From NCBI GenBank assembly GCA_963810485.1, contig CAWENQ010000005.1, forward strand, positions 186,001 through 250,000: a stretch of DNA of 64,000 bases. Direction: 5' to 3'. Position 1 is the first letter of the stretch. Every line of letters begins with the position of its first letter. The position numbers and the translations under genes were made by a program. The stretch comes from DATKFM01 sp963810485. Lineage in GTDB: Bacteria; Pseudomonadota; Alphaproteobacteria; Dongiales; Dongiaceae. Positions 1 through 9,081 of the stretch are shown piece after piece. The notes below the pieces were generated by a model. It was not told the DNA's origin. It worked only from the letters and a program-made list of their open reading frames with translations, and searched no databases.

Positions 1-231
1 CACATGCGCGTGCCCACCTTTTCCGTCACCATCGACGGTCGCAATCCCCTCGACCTGGCCCGCCGCCTCGGCGCGGAGAACGTCTTCGCCTGGGAGGGAG
101 ATTTCTATGCCAAGGAAGTAGTCGACCGCCTCGGCCTCGCCGACAAAGGTGGCTTCCTGCGCATGGGGCTCTGCCACTACAACACGAAAGCCGAGATCGA
201 TAGGCTCTGCGATGTGCTCAGCGTGGCGTGA
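1..231 (+). CDS. Cysteine desulfurase-like aminotransferase (class V), C-terminal fragment
   Basis: The gene enters from the left edge of the window; frame 1 is open from base 1 to a TGA at 229-231, giving 76 C-terminal residues. The pieces FAWEGDFYAKEVVDRLG and LRMGLCHYNTKAEIDRL resemble the small C-terminal domain of cysteine-desulfurase-like PLP enzymes of the SufS/NifS superfamily (the VC1184 type). The PLP lysine and any catalytic cysteine lie outside the window, so activity cannot be judged. A 236-base gap separates it from the efflux genes downstream, so it probably ends its own transcript. Confidence 0.65.
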   Translation, partial: HMRVPTFSVTIDGRNPLDLARRLGAENVFAWEGDFYAKEVVDRLGLADKGGFLRMGLCHYNTKAEIDRLCDVLSVA

Positions 232-467
232 CTCGGTAGTAACGACGCGGTTACCATGGCCGCCCTGCAGGCTTGGCCATCTTCAGCCTATTGATTGCGG
301 ATGGGATGTTCCTATCTGCTTCTGACGGCGCTGCGTGACCGATCTGGGGCGCTGTGACATTTCCGACACAGACTATCTCATAGTAACATCCATGGTGCCG
401 CTGACCTGTTACCGGTTCGCTGCACAGTATTTCATCAGCCGCCCGGCGGGGAACATGTGGAGGGGCG

Positions 468-1721
468 ATGAGCGATCAAAATCCTGCAGCCGGTGCACCG
501 GCTGCAAATGTGACACCATCTAGTCCGCCGCGGTCCCGCATCGGCTGGTATCTCGGCGTCGGCCTGCTGATGGTGCTGGTGATCGGTGGTGTCGTTTATT
601 GGCAGCAACAGGCCGGCACCGAGGCCCCGCAGGCAACACAGATGATGCCGCCGCCCGAAGTGACCGTGGCCGCGCCGATCTACCAGGAAATCACCGAGTG
701 GGACGAATATACCGGCCAGTTCTCCGCCGTCGACAAGGTGGAGCTGCGGGCCCGGGTTAGCGGCTACATCGAGTTGATCCACTTTCAGGACGGCCAGATC
801 GTCAATGCCGGCGACCTGCTGTTCGTCATCGATCGCCGCCCGTACGAGATCGACCTTGAATCCGCGAAAGCGCGGTACGACGAGGCGGCGGCGCGACTCG
901 ACGTCGCGACTCGCCAGCTCGAGCGAACCAGCAAGCTGCGCAAGAGCGACTTTGCGGCGGCGACCGAATTCGATGAGCGCACCAGCGAGGCGGCGGGCGC
1001 CAAGGCGGCATTGGCGGGGGCCCAGGCGGCGGTGGCGGCCGCGGACCTCAATCTGGAATACACCCAGGTGAAGGCGCCGATCAGCGGCCGCATCGGCAAG
1101 CATGAGGTCGGCGAAGGCAACCTGATCACCGGCGGCAATTCCGGCAACACCACGCTGCTGACGACGATCGTCTCCCTCGATCCCATCTATCTGGAATTCG
1201 ACATGAGCGAGGCGCAGTTCCTCGCCTATCAGCGGGCCTACGAGGCCGGCTTGATGCAATCCACGCGGGCCGTATCCGTGCCCGTGGCGGGGCACCTGTT
1301 CGACGAACGGGACTGGACGCTCAAGGGAAATATGAACTTCGTCGACAACCAGGTGGATCGCTCGGCCGGCACCGTGCGGGCGCGGGTGGTCTTCGCCAAT
1401 CCCGACGCGTTCATCACCCCCGGCCAGTTCGGCCGGATCCGCATACCGGGCTCGGAGCCCTACAAGGCCATCCTGATCCCCGACAGCGCGATCGTCACCG
1501 ACCAGTCGCAGAAGATCGTGCTGACCGTGGCGCAGGATGGGAAGGTGGTCCCCAAGATCATCCGACCGGGGCCGATGTTCGATGAGCTGGGTCTTCGCAT
1601 CGTGCGCGAAGGCCTGGAGCCGACCGACCGCATCATCATCAACGGCCTGTTGCGCGCCCGGCCCGGGGCGCAGGTCACGCCCGTTGACGGCAAGATCGAA
1701 CCGGTCGTCGCCTCGAACTGA
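468..1721 (+). CDS. RND efflux pump periplasmic adaptor (membrane fusion protein, MexE/AcrA type)
   Basis: 417 residues, the usual length for the family. This adaptor should join an inner-membrane RND pump to an outer-membrane channel. A short cytoplasmic head is followed by one membrane anchor (about residues 25-45), then the biotinyl-lipoyl-like half motifs (YTGQFSAVDKVELRARVSGY near 85-105 and VKAPISGRIGKHEVGEGN near 200), a central alpha-hairpin rich in Ala, Arg and Glu (about 125-195), and the beta-barrel domain (FVDNQVDRSAGTVRARVVF). The tail IIRPGPMFDELGLRIVREGL is typical of MexE-like adaptors. The ATG is preceded by GTGGAGGGGCG, a good ribosome binding site. The permease starts 17 bases after the stop, so the two are one operon. 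No regulator or outer-membrane channel gene is next to them. Confidence 0.93.
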   Translation: MSDQNPAAGAPAANVTPSSPPRSRIGWYLGVGLLMVLVIGGVVYWQQQAGTEAPQATQMMPPPEVTVAAPIYQEITEWDEYTGQFSAVDKVELRARVSGYIELIHFQDGQIVNAGDLLFVIDRRPYEIDLESAKARYDEAAARLDVATRQLERTSKLRKSDFAAATEFDERTSEAAGAKAALAGAQAAVAAADLNLEYTQVKAPISGRIGKHEVGEGNLITGGNSGNTTLLTTIVSLDPIYLEFDMSEAQFLAYQRAYEAGLMQSTRAVSVPVAGHLFDERDWTLKGNMNFVDNQVDRSAGTVRARVVFANPDAFITPGQFGRIRIPGSEPYKAILIPDSAIVTDQSQKIVLTVAQDGKVVPKIIRPGPMFDELGLRIVREGLEPTDRIIINGLLRARPGAQVTPVDGKIEPVVASN

Positions 1722-1738
1722 CGCGCCGGAGCCAGCGG

Positions 1739-4700
1739 ATGAACCTGTCCCATTTCTTCATCGAACGGCCGATCTTCGCCACCGTCCTGTCGATCTTCAT
1801 CACGCTGATCGGCGCGGTGGCCTATTTCACCCTGCCGGTGGCGCAGTATCCGGAAATCGCGCCGCCGACCATCGTGGTGAGCGCCAATTACCCCGGCGCG
1901 TCGGCCGAAGTGGTCAGCAACACGGTCGCCGTGCCGCTGGAGCAGGAGATCAACGGCGTCGAGGACATGCTCTACATGACCTCGCAGGCGACCGGCGATG
2001 GCATGCTGTCCATCACCGTCACCTTCGCCCTGGGCACCGATCTCGATACCGCGCAAGTCCTGGTTCAGAACCGTGTGGCCGTGGCCGAGGCCCGGCTGCC
2101 CGAGGAAGTGCGCCGTCTCGGCATCACCGTGCGCAAGAATTCGCCTGATCTCATGATGGTCATACATCTGAGCTCGCCGGATCAGTCGCGGGATCAGCTC
2201 TACATCTCCAACTACGCGACGTTGCAGGTGAAGGATGTGCTGGCGCGCATCAACGGCGTCGGCGATGTCAGGGTGTTCGGCGCGCGCGACTATTCCATGC
2301 GCGTCTGGCTCGATCCTGAGCGCACGGCAGTGCGCAATCTCACGGCCGGCGAAGTGGTTGCCGCCCTGCAGGCGCAGAACGTGCAAGTGGCGTCAGGCTC
2401 GCTCAATCAGCCGCCAGTGCCGGACCCGGGCGCCTTCCAGCTCAGCATCGAGACGCTGGGCCGGTTGGTCGATGAGCGTCAGTTCTTAAACGTCGTCGTC
2501 AAGACCGATCCCGACGGACGGGTGACGCGTGTCCGGGACATCGCCCGGGTGGAGCTCGCCGCGCAGAGCTATGACGCCAACGGCTATCTCGACCAACTGC
2601 CGGCGGTGCCGCTCCTCATCTTTCAGCGGCCGGGCTCCAACGCGCTGGAAACCGCGGAGAACATCAAGTCGACGATGGTGGAACTGTCGAAAGCGTTTCC
2701 AGAAGGCCTGCGCTACGACATCGTCTATAACCCGACCGAGTTCATCGCCGAGTCCGTCCGCGAAGTCATCAAGACGATTTTCGAGGCGGTCGCTCTGGTC
2801 ATCCTGGTGGTGATCCTGTTCCTGCAGACTTGGCGGGCCTCGATCATTCCCATCGTCGCCATTCCCGTATCGCTGATCGGCACCTTTGCGGTCCTCGCGG
2901 CGCTCGGCTACTCGCTCAACAACCTGTCGCTGTTCGGCCTGGTGCTGGCCATCGGCATCGTCGTCGACGACGCGATCGTGGTGGTGGAGAATGTGGAGCG
3001 CAACATCCGCAGCGGCATGTCGCCGCGCGAGGCCGCGCACCGCACCATGGACGAAGTGGGCGGCGCCCTGATTGCCATCGCCCTTGTGCTCTGCGCCGTG
3101 TTCATTCCCGCGGCTTTCATCACCGGCATTTCCGGCCAGTTCTTCCGGCAGTTCGCGGTGACCATCGCCTCGGCGACGATCATCTCCTGTTTCGTCTCCC
3201 TGACCCTGAGTCCGGCCATGTGCGCCCTGTTGTTCAAGCCCCACACGGAGGGCGCGCACGGAGGATGGGCGGTGATGCGGCCGGTCCGCGGCTTCTTCCG
3301 CGGATTCAACTGGGGGTTCGACAAGCTGTCCGGCGGTTATGGCGGGCTGACCCGGCGCCTGGTGCGCCTGGTTTTCGTCATGCTGGTCGTCTTCGGCGGC
3401 TTGATCGGTGTCACGGGCTGGCAGTTCAACCGTGCGCCCACCGGCTTCATTCCGCAGTTGGACCAGGGCTACCTGATCACCGTTATACAGTTGCCGCCCG
3501 GCAGTTCGCTGGCGCGCACCGACGAAGTCGTGCGGCATGCGGCCAAGATCATGCTGGAGACGCCCGGCGTGATCAATGTGGTGCCCTTTGCGGGATTCGA
3601 CGGCGCGACTTTCACCAATGCGCCGAACGCCGGCGCCATCTTCTCGGCGCTGGCGCCGTTCAAGGAACGGTCTGCCCAGGGCCTCTCCGCCCAGCATATC
3701 ATCGGCGATCTCTCCCAGCGCCTGAGCGTCATCCAGGAGGCTTTCATCATCACCATCCCGCCGCCGCCGGTGCGCGGCATCGGCAATTCCGGCGGCTTCA
3801 AGATGATGATCCAGGACAAGCGCGGCCGCGGCCTGCAAGCCCTGGAGGCCGCGACCCAGGATATCGTCGGCGCCGCCAATCAGACGCCGGGCCTGATGGG
3901 CATCTTCTCGCTGTTCAACACCCGCACGCCCAAGATCTACGCCGATATCGACCGCGTTCGGGCGGAGATGCTGGGCGTAACAGCGGAACGGGTCTTCCAG
4001 ACGCTGGAGATCTATGTCGGCTCCGCCTTCGTCAACGACTTCAACCTGCTGGGCCGCACCTACCGGGTGACGGCCCAGGCCGACGGCAAGTTCCGCCAGG
4101 ACATCCGGGACATCGCCAATCTCAAGACACGCAACGATGCCGGCAAGATGGTGCCCATCGGCGCCGTGACCAATTTCCGCGACATCACCGGCCCCTACCG
4201 CGTGCCCCGTTACAACCTCTATCCCGCCGCTGAAGTGCAGGGGAATGCCCTGCCCGGCTACTCCACCGGCTTTGCCCTGGCCGCGATGGAGAAGCTGGCG
4301 GCGGAGCGGCTGCCCGACGGCTTCAGCTATGAATGGACCGAACTCGCCTATCAGGAGAAGCTGGTGGGCAACACGGCGCTGCTGGTGTTCGGCGCCGCCG
4401 TGGTGTTCGTGTTCCTGGTGCTGGCCGCCCAGTATGAGAGCTGGAGCCTGCCCTTTGCGGTCATCCTGATCGTGCCCATGTGCCTGCTGGCGGCGGTCTC
4501 AGGCCTGCTGCTGCGGGGCATGAGCGTGGATGTGCTGGGACAGATCGGCTTCGTCGTCTTGGTCGGCCTTGCGGCCAAGAACGCCATCCTGATCGTCGAG
4601 TTCGCCAAGCAGGCGGAGGAACACGGCTCCGACCGCTTCGATGCCGCCGTCGATGCGGCGCGCACCCGGCTGCGGCCGATCCTCATGACGTCGCTGGCCT

Positions 4701-4912
4701 TCATCCTCGGCGTCGTGCCGCTGATGATCGCCAGCGGCGCCGGCGCGGAGATGCGCCAGTCCCTGGGAACCGCCGTCTTCTTCGGCATGCTCGGCGTGAC
4801 CCTGTTCGGTCTGATCCTGACGCCGGTGTTTTACGTCGCCACCCGCCGCTTTGCGCGAACCCGCGCCGAACGCCGTCAGACACCGCCCCTGGCACCGGCG
4901 CCGGCGGAGTAG
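1739..4912 (+). CDS. RND multidrug efflux permease (HAE1 / AcrB-MexF type)
   Basis: 1057 residues, full length for the hydrophobe/amphiphile efflux-1 family: a proton-driven inner-membrane trimer that exports drugs, solvents or fatty compounds through the adaptor encoded just upstream. It begins MNLSHFFIERPIFATVLSIF, the standard first transmembrane helix. The proton-relay aspartates are visible in VVDDAIVVVENVERN, and the matching lysine in GLAAKNAILIVEFAKQ. Two large periplasmic loops follow TM1 and TM7 (the second begins near FNRAPTGFIPQLDQGYLI). The 3' end overlaps the end of the convergent hyfI gene by 37 bases (4876-4912). The substrate cannot be told from sequence. Confidence 0.95.
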   Translation: MNLSHFFIERPIFATVLSIFITLIGAVAYFTLPVAQYPEIAPPTIVVSANYPGASAEVVSNTVAVPLEQEINGVEDMLYMTSQATGDGMLSITVTFALGTDLDTAQVLVQNRVAVAEARLPEEVRRLGITVRKNSPDLMMVIHLSSPDQSRDQLYISNYATLQVKDVLARINGVGDVRVFGARDYSMRVWLDPERTAVRNLTAGEVVAALQAQNVQVASGSLNQPPVPDPGAFQLSIETLGRLVDERQFLNVVVKTDPDGRVTRVRDIARVELAAQSYDANGYLDQLPAVPLLIFQRPGSNALETAENIKSTMVELSKAFPEGLRYDIVYNPTEFIAESVREVIKTIFEAVALVILVVILFLQTWRASIIPIVAIPVSLIGTFAVLAALGYSLNNLSLFGLVLAIGIVVDDAIVVVENVERNIRSGMSPREAAHRTMDEVGGALIAIALVLCAVFIPAAFITGISGQFFRQFAVTIASATIISCFVSLTLSPAMCALLFKPHTEGAHGGWAVMRPVRGFFRGFNWGFDKLSGGYGGLTRRLVRLVFVMLVVFGGLIGVTGWQFNRAPTGFIPQLDQGYLITVIQLPPGSSLARTDEVVRHAAKIMLETPGVINVVPFAGFDGATFTNAPNAGAIFSALAPFKERSAQGLSAQHIIGDLSQRLSVIQEAFIITIPPPPVRGIGNSGGFKMMIQDKRGRGLQALEAATQDIVGAANQTPGLMGIFSLFNTRTPKIYADIDRVRAEMLGVTAERVFQTLEIYVGSAFVNDFNLLGRTYRVTAQADGKFRQDIRDIANLKTRNDAGKMVPIGAVTNFRDITGPYRVPRYNLYPAAEVQGNALPGYSTGFALAAMEKLAAERLPDGFSYEWTELAYQEKLVGNTALLVFGAAVVFVFLVLAAQYESWSLPFAVILIVPMCLLAAVSGLLLRGMSVDVLGQIGFVVLVGLAAKNAILIVEFAKQAEEHGSDRFDAAVDAARTRLRPILMTSLAFILGVVPLMIASGAGAEMRQSLGTAVFFGMLGVTLFGLILTPVFYVATRRFARTRAERRQTPPLAPAPAE

Positions 4913-5424
4913 GTTGCATCCTCCAGCAATGCCAGGAGGCCCCTGAGCAATTCCAGCGGCGAGGGCGGGCAGCCGCGGATATGCAGATCGACGGGCACCA
5001 CCGAAGAAACGCCGCCTTCGACGGCGTAGCTCCCGGCAAAGACTCCGCAATTGGCGGCGCAATCGCCCACGGCCACCACCCATTTCGGGCTTGGCGTCGC
5101 ATTGTAGGTCCGTAGCAGCGCTTCGCGCATGTTCTTCGTCACCGGTCCGGTGACCAGCAGCACATCCGCATGGCGGGGCGAGGCGACGAAGCGGATGCCG
5201 AACCGCTCGATATCATAGAACGCATTGTTAAGCGCGTGAATCTCCAGCTCGCAGCCGTTGCAGGAGCCGGCATCCACTTCGCGGATGGAGAGGCTGCGCC
5301 CCAACCGGTGACGCGACTTGCGCTCGACCGCGGCGGCGAGTTCGGCCAGCGCCGCGTCTGTTGGCTGCGGCGGGCCTTCGGTAAGGGGCGAGCGGATCAT
5401 GCCTTCCAGGAGGAGCTTGCGCAT
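4876..5424 (-). CDS. hyfI: Hydrogenase-4 component I / NuoB-like [4Fe-4S] small subunit
   Basis: 182 residues. This is the small subunit of a complex-I-like or group-4-hydrogenase-like module and carries the cluster next to the large subunit. All four cysteine ligand positions of the NuoB/HyfI family are present: the CNGCE pair, GDCAANCGVF and RGCPPSP. The electron-transfer site therefore looks intact even though the partner HyfG lacks its metal-binding cysteines. It is the last gene of the operon, 12 bases after hyfG, and converges on the RND permease with a 37-base overlap. The N-terminus is slightly longer than a minimal NuoB. Confidence 0.9.
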   Translation of the reverse strand: MRKLLLEGMIRSPLTEGPPQPTDAALAELAAAVERKSRHRLGRSLSIREVDAGSCNGCELEIHALNNAFYDIERFGIRFVASPRHADVLLVTGPVTKNMREALLRTYNATPSPKWVVAVGDCAANCGVFAGSYAVEGGVSSVVPVDLHIRGCPPSPLELLRGLLALLEDATYSAGAGARGGV

Positions 5425-5436
5425 GCTGACGGTCCT

Positions 5437-6951
5437 CTAGAGATCGTGCCCGGAGTAGGAGCAGTTGAACGACTTGTTGCAGAGCGGGAAGTCCGCGACG
5501 ATGTTGCCCTCGATGGCTGCTTCCAGCAGCGGCCATTGGAACCAGGAGGGATCGCGCAGGTGGCAGCGCTCGATCCGCCCTTCGCTCCCGAGGCGCAGCG
5601 AAACCAGGATATCGCCGCGAAAGCCTTCCACCAGCGCCAGGCCTTCGCAGGCTGCCCCGGCGGCGTCGATCTCGACATGTAAAGGTCCATCCGGCAGCCG
5701 TCCCAGGATCTGGTCGATCAGGGCGAGGCTCTGCTCGATTTCGCGGATGCGGATCCAGACGCGGGCATTGACGTCACCCTCCTCCAGCACTGGGACTTCG
5801 AACTGAAGTTGATCGTAGGGCGGATAGGCGACGGAGCGCCGTGCATCGAACGCGCGGCCGGACGCCCGTCCGACATAACCGCCGGCGCCGAACTGGCGCG
5901 CCAAGCCAGGTTTCAGCACGCCTGTCGAAACCGTGCGATCTTGCAGGGACGTCGTGTTGTCATAGAGTTCGATCAAAGCCGGGAAGCGGCGGCGGATTTC
6001 ACCGATCACCGCACGCACGGCGGCAATTCCGTCGATACCGATATCGCGGGCAATGCCGCCGGGCCGCACGATATCGCGCATCAGGCGGTGCCCGAATGAC
6101 GTATCGGCGGCGCGCAGCACAAGCTCGCGCAAAACGCCGCAATGGGCATGCATGAGCGAGAAGGAGGCGTCATTGCAGATCGCGCCTATATCGCCGAAAT
6201 GGTTGGCCAAACGCTCCAGCTCCGCCATCAGCCCGCGCAGCCATTGCGCACGCGGCGGTGCCTGGATATCGAGCGCCGCTTCGGCGGCTCGGGCGAAGGC
6301 GATGCCGTAGGCCACAGTGCTGTCGCCCGACGTACGGCCGGCCAGCATTGCGCCCTTGGCAAGATCGGCGCCTGCCATCAGGCCTTCGATGCCCTTATGC
6401 ACATAGCCCAGCCGCTGTTCCAGCCGCACCACGGTCTCGCCGTTCGCGGTGAAGCGGAAATGACCGGGTTCGATGATGCCCGCATGCACGGGGCCGACGG
6501 GAATCTGATGCAGGCCTTCGCCCTCGGCCGCCAGGAACTCATAGCGCGCGCCTACAGCCGGCACTTCAGTTCTCGCAACCAGCGGGTAACGTACGCCCCA
6601 GCGGTCATGGTCGAGCCAGGGCCGCGGATCGGGCAGGGCGCTTGCTTCCAGGCCGAACAGATCCTGGATCGCGCGCTCCAGCCTCAAGGCCGGTGCGTGA
6701 AGTTGGCCGACAGCGGGATAGCGGCCCTCGGGGGATTCCAGGCTGATTACGCCGATGTCGCCATCGGCATTGTCCAGCAGCGCCATATGCACGGAAGCGG
6801 CCTCGCCCCAGAGGCCCAGCAAAGTCCAAAGACCGTCGGCAAGCTGCACGGCGGCACTGTTCCAGCCCGCGGCATCGACCATCGCCCGCGGCCAGGGCCG
6901 ATGCTGCGCGACAGGCCGGCCTTCCCGAATGAATTCCAAGAGAGTCGACAT
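5437..6951 (-). CDS. hyfG: Hydrogenase-4 large-subunit-like protein (NuoC-NuoD fusion type) lacking [NiFe] ligands
   Basis: 504 residues from the ATG at 6951, which has GGGGAG upstream; a longer open frame runs into hyfF but is not needed. A NuoC-like region (about 1-125) is fused to a NuoD/49-kDa-like region, as in HyfG/HycE (HQIPVGPVHAGIIEPGHFRF, LEQRLGYVHKGIEGL). In true group 4 hydrogenases a motif R-x-C-G-x-C binds nickel; here the matching stretch at about residues 206-211 reads RTSGDS, both cysteines being serine. The C-terminus ends KSFNCSYSGHDL with no C-x-x-C pair. The protein should therefore not bind a [NiFe] centre. Mycobacterium tuberculosis Rv0087 in the Rv0082-Rv0087 cluster is a known relative of this type. 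Confidence 0.88.
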   Translation of the reverse strand: MSTLLEFIREGRPVAQHRPWPRAMVDAAGWNSAAVQLADGLWTLLGLWGEAASVHMALLDNADGDIGVISLESPEGRYPAVGQLHAPALRLERAIQDLFGLEASALPDPRPWLDHDRWGVRYPLVARTEVPAVGARYEFLAAEGEGLHQIPVGPVHAGIIEPGHFRFTANGETVVRLEQRLGYVHKGIEGLMAGADLAKGAMLAGRTSGDSTVAYGIAFARAAEAALDIQAPPRAQWLRGLMAELERLANHFGDIGAICNDASFSLMHAHCGVLRELVLRAADTSFGHRLMRDIVRPGGIARDIGIDGIAAVRAVIGEIRRRFPALIELYDNTTSLQDRTVSTGVLKPGLARQFGAGGYVGRASGRAFDARRSVAYPPYDQLQFEVPVLEEGDVNARVWIRIREIEQSLALIDQILGRLPDGPLHVEIDAAGAACEGLALVEGFRGDILVSLRLGSEGRIERCHLRDPSWFQWPLLEAAIEGNIVADFPLCNKSFNCSYSGHDL

Positions 6952-6967
6952 CGGCCGCGTGCTCCCC

Positions 6968-8419
6968 TTAGCCCAGAAGAAGCGCGATATGCTGGAACCA
7001 GCCGACCAGCGGCGGCGGCAGATAAATACCGGCGCCGAAAACCAGGGCGAGATGGACGAACATGGGCACGTAAGATGCCTCGGCCGGCGCTGCGCTGCCT
7101 TTGGGCTCGCCGAACGCCAACCCATGCAAGCGCAACAGCAGCGCGCCGAAGGCCACGAGCAGGCCGAACACCAGCGGAATTGCGAGCCACGGCACCCGGG
7201 CAAAGGTAGAACTCACCAGCAGGAACTCGCTCATGAAAATGCCCATCGGCGGCAGGCCCGCGATGGCGACGACGCCGAGCACCAGCCCCCAGCCCAGCCA
7301 GGGATGAGTCACCGTGAGGCCGCCGATATCCGCGATCCTCTGCGTGCCCTTCACCTGGGAGATATGGCCTACGGCGAAGAAGATCGCCGATTTGGTCAGG
7401 CTGTGCATGACCATGTGCAGTAGCCCGGCGAAATTCGCCAGCGGCCCGCCCATGCCGAAAGCAAAAGCGATGATGCCCATATGCTCGATTGAGGAATAGG
7501 CGAACATGCGCTTGATATCACGCCGTCGGTAGAGCATGAACGCCGCGAACACCAGCGAGGTGAGACCCATCGTCACCATCAACGGCCCCGGCGCCAGCGC
7601 CTCGGGATTGGCGGCCAGCAGCAGCTTGAACCGCAGCACGGCGTACAGCGCCACATTGAGCAGCAGGCCTGACAACACCGCCGATATCGGCGTCGGGCCT
7701 TCGGCATGGGCATCGGGCAGCCAGGCATGGAGCGGCGCCAGCCCCACCTTCGTGCCGTAACCCAGCATCAGGAAGACGAACGCCAGATTGATCAGCGCGG
7801 GATCGAACCCCGCGGCATGCTCGATCAGGATGGTCCAGACCATGGCGTCCTGGCCTTCGCCGATCACCGGCCGCGCCGCCATGTAGACCAGGATCGTGCC
7901 GAACAGCGCCAGCGCGATGCCGACGCTGCCGAGGATGAAATATTTCCAGGCGGCCTCCAGCGCCGCCGGCGTGCGGTAGATGCCGACCATCAGCACGGTG
8001 GTCAGCGTCGCCAGCTCGATCGCCACCCACATCAGGCCGATATTGTTGGCGACCAGCGCCAGGTTCATGCCGAACATCATGATCTGGAACATGGCATGGT
8101 AGAAACGCAGATAGGCCGGCTTCAGCCTGCCCGTCTCCAGCTCATGGGAGATATAGCTGGCACTGAACACGCTGGTGGTGAAGCCGACGAAGGTGTTGAG
8201 GACGATGAAGACGATGTTGAGGTCGTCGATGAATAGATATGTCCCGGGCGTCCGCGGCTCGAATATGAAGAGCGACAAGGCGGAGAGCAGGGTCAGCAAT
8301 GCCGCCAGCAGATTGATCCGCGCCGTGACCCGATAGCCCGGCAGCAGCGCCAGGAGTGCCGCCGCGCCGAGCGGGATCAGCAGCACCGCCGCCACGGGAT
8401 CGAAAGCCGGCCAAATCAT
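6968..8419 (-). CDS. hyfF: Hydrogenase-4 component F (NuoL/M/N-like membrane subunit)
   Basis: 483 residues, almost entirely transmembrane helices, of the Mrp-antiporter-like proton-conducting family. Family signatures include LMWVAIELATLTTVLMVGIY, GYGTKVGLAPLHAWLPDAHA and AYSSIEHMGIIAFAFGMGG. These hold the lysine and glutamate residues used in ion pumping in NuoL/M/N. Its start overlaps the end of hyfE by four bases and hyfG begins 16 bases after its stop, so translation is probably coupled. It would form one of two ion-pumping modules of the complex, with hyfB. Confidence 0.9.
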   Translation of the reverse strand: MIWPAFDPVAAVLLIPLGAAALLALLPGYRVTARINLLAALLTLLSALSLFIFEPRTPGTYLFIDDLNIVFIVLNTFVGFTTSVFSASYISHELETGRLKPAYLRFYHAMFQIMMFGMNLALVANNIGLMWVAIELATLTTVLMVGIYRTPAALEAAWKYFILGSVGIALALFGTILVYMAARPVIGEGQDAMVWTILIEHAAGFDPALINLAFVFLMLGYGTKVGLAPLHAWLPDAHAEGPTPISAVLSGLLLNVALYAVLRFKLLLAANPEALAPGPLMVTMGLTSLVFAAFMLYRRRDIKRMFAYSSIEHMGIIAFAFGMGGPLANFAGLLHMVMHSLTKSAIFFAVGHISQVKGTQRIADIGGLTVTHPWLGWGLVLGVVAIAGLPPMGIFMSEFLLVSSTFARVPWLAIPLVFGLLVAFGALLLRLHGLAFGEPKGSAAPAEASYVPMFVHLALVFGAGIYLPPPLVGWFQHIALLLG

Positions 8420-9081
8420 GACTGCTCGCCCCGGAAGCGGTCGAGCGCATGGACATCCACAGTGTCGAAACGCTCGCGGATGCGGAACAGGAAAATGCCG
8501 ATGACGATGAAGGCGATCAGGATGGAGAAAGCGACGCTGATCTCCACCACCAGCGGCATGCCCTTGGCGCCCGTGGCCGCCAGGATCAGCCCGTTCTCCA
8601 GCGACATGAACCCGACCACCTGGCTGACGGCGTTGCGCCGGGTGACCATCATCAACAGGCCGAGCAGGACGACCGCCAGGGCGAAGGCGAGATCCTCGCG
8701 CGCCAGCGGATCGGCCTCGGCGGTGACGCGCAGCATCACCACCATGGAAAGAGCCACGAGCCCCATACCCGCCAGCATGGTGAGTCCGATGCCGACGACG
8801 GTCTCGATCTCCCGGTGAATGCCCAGGCGGCGCACGATGCGGTGCAGCGCCACGGGAATGATGCCGGCCTTGAAGGTCAGCGCCAGCAAGGCGGTGATAT
8901 AGAGATGGGGCGCGTGCTGGCTGTAGGCCTGCCAGGCGACGGAGAGCGCCAGCAGGAAGGCATGGGCCGCGAAGACATTCAGCAGCGCATAGAGCCGGTC
9001 CTGATACAGCATGACGAAGCTCATCAGTACGAGGCTGCCGGCCAGGAGATGGGCGATGTCGAAGACGATGCCGTGTTGCAT
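8416..9081 (-). CDS. hyfE: Hydrogenase-4 component E (NuoK-like membrane subunit)
   Basis: 221 residues with about seven hydrophobic helices, matching the HyfE family. Family-like stretches are ITALLALTFKAGIIPVALHR and VVGFMSLENGLILAATGAKG; the SLENG glutamate is the conserved NuoK-type residue. The start ATG shares one base with the hyfC stop (TGATG on the minus strand) and its end overlaps hyfF by four bases. It has no enzymatic role of its own and is a structural or ion-path subunit of the membrane arm. Confidence 0.88.
   Translation of the reverse strand: MQHGIVFDIAHLLAGSLVLMSFVMLYQDRLYALLNVFAAHAFLLALSVAWQAYSQHAPHLYITALLALTFKAGIIPVALHRIVRRLGIHREIETVVGIGLTMLAGMGLVALSMVVMLRVTAEADPLAREDLAFALAVVLLGLLMMVTRRNAVSQVVGFMSLENGLILAATGAKGMPLVVEISVAFSILIAFIVIGIFLFRIRERFDTVDVHALDRFRGEQS

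Noticed and set aside
2486..3838. 450-codon open frame on the minus strand inside the RND permease
   Set aside because: It is a mirror frame of a GC-rich gene; composition is His, Arg, Asp-rich and no family is recognised.
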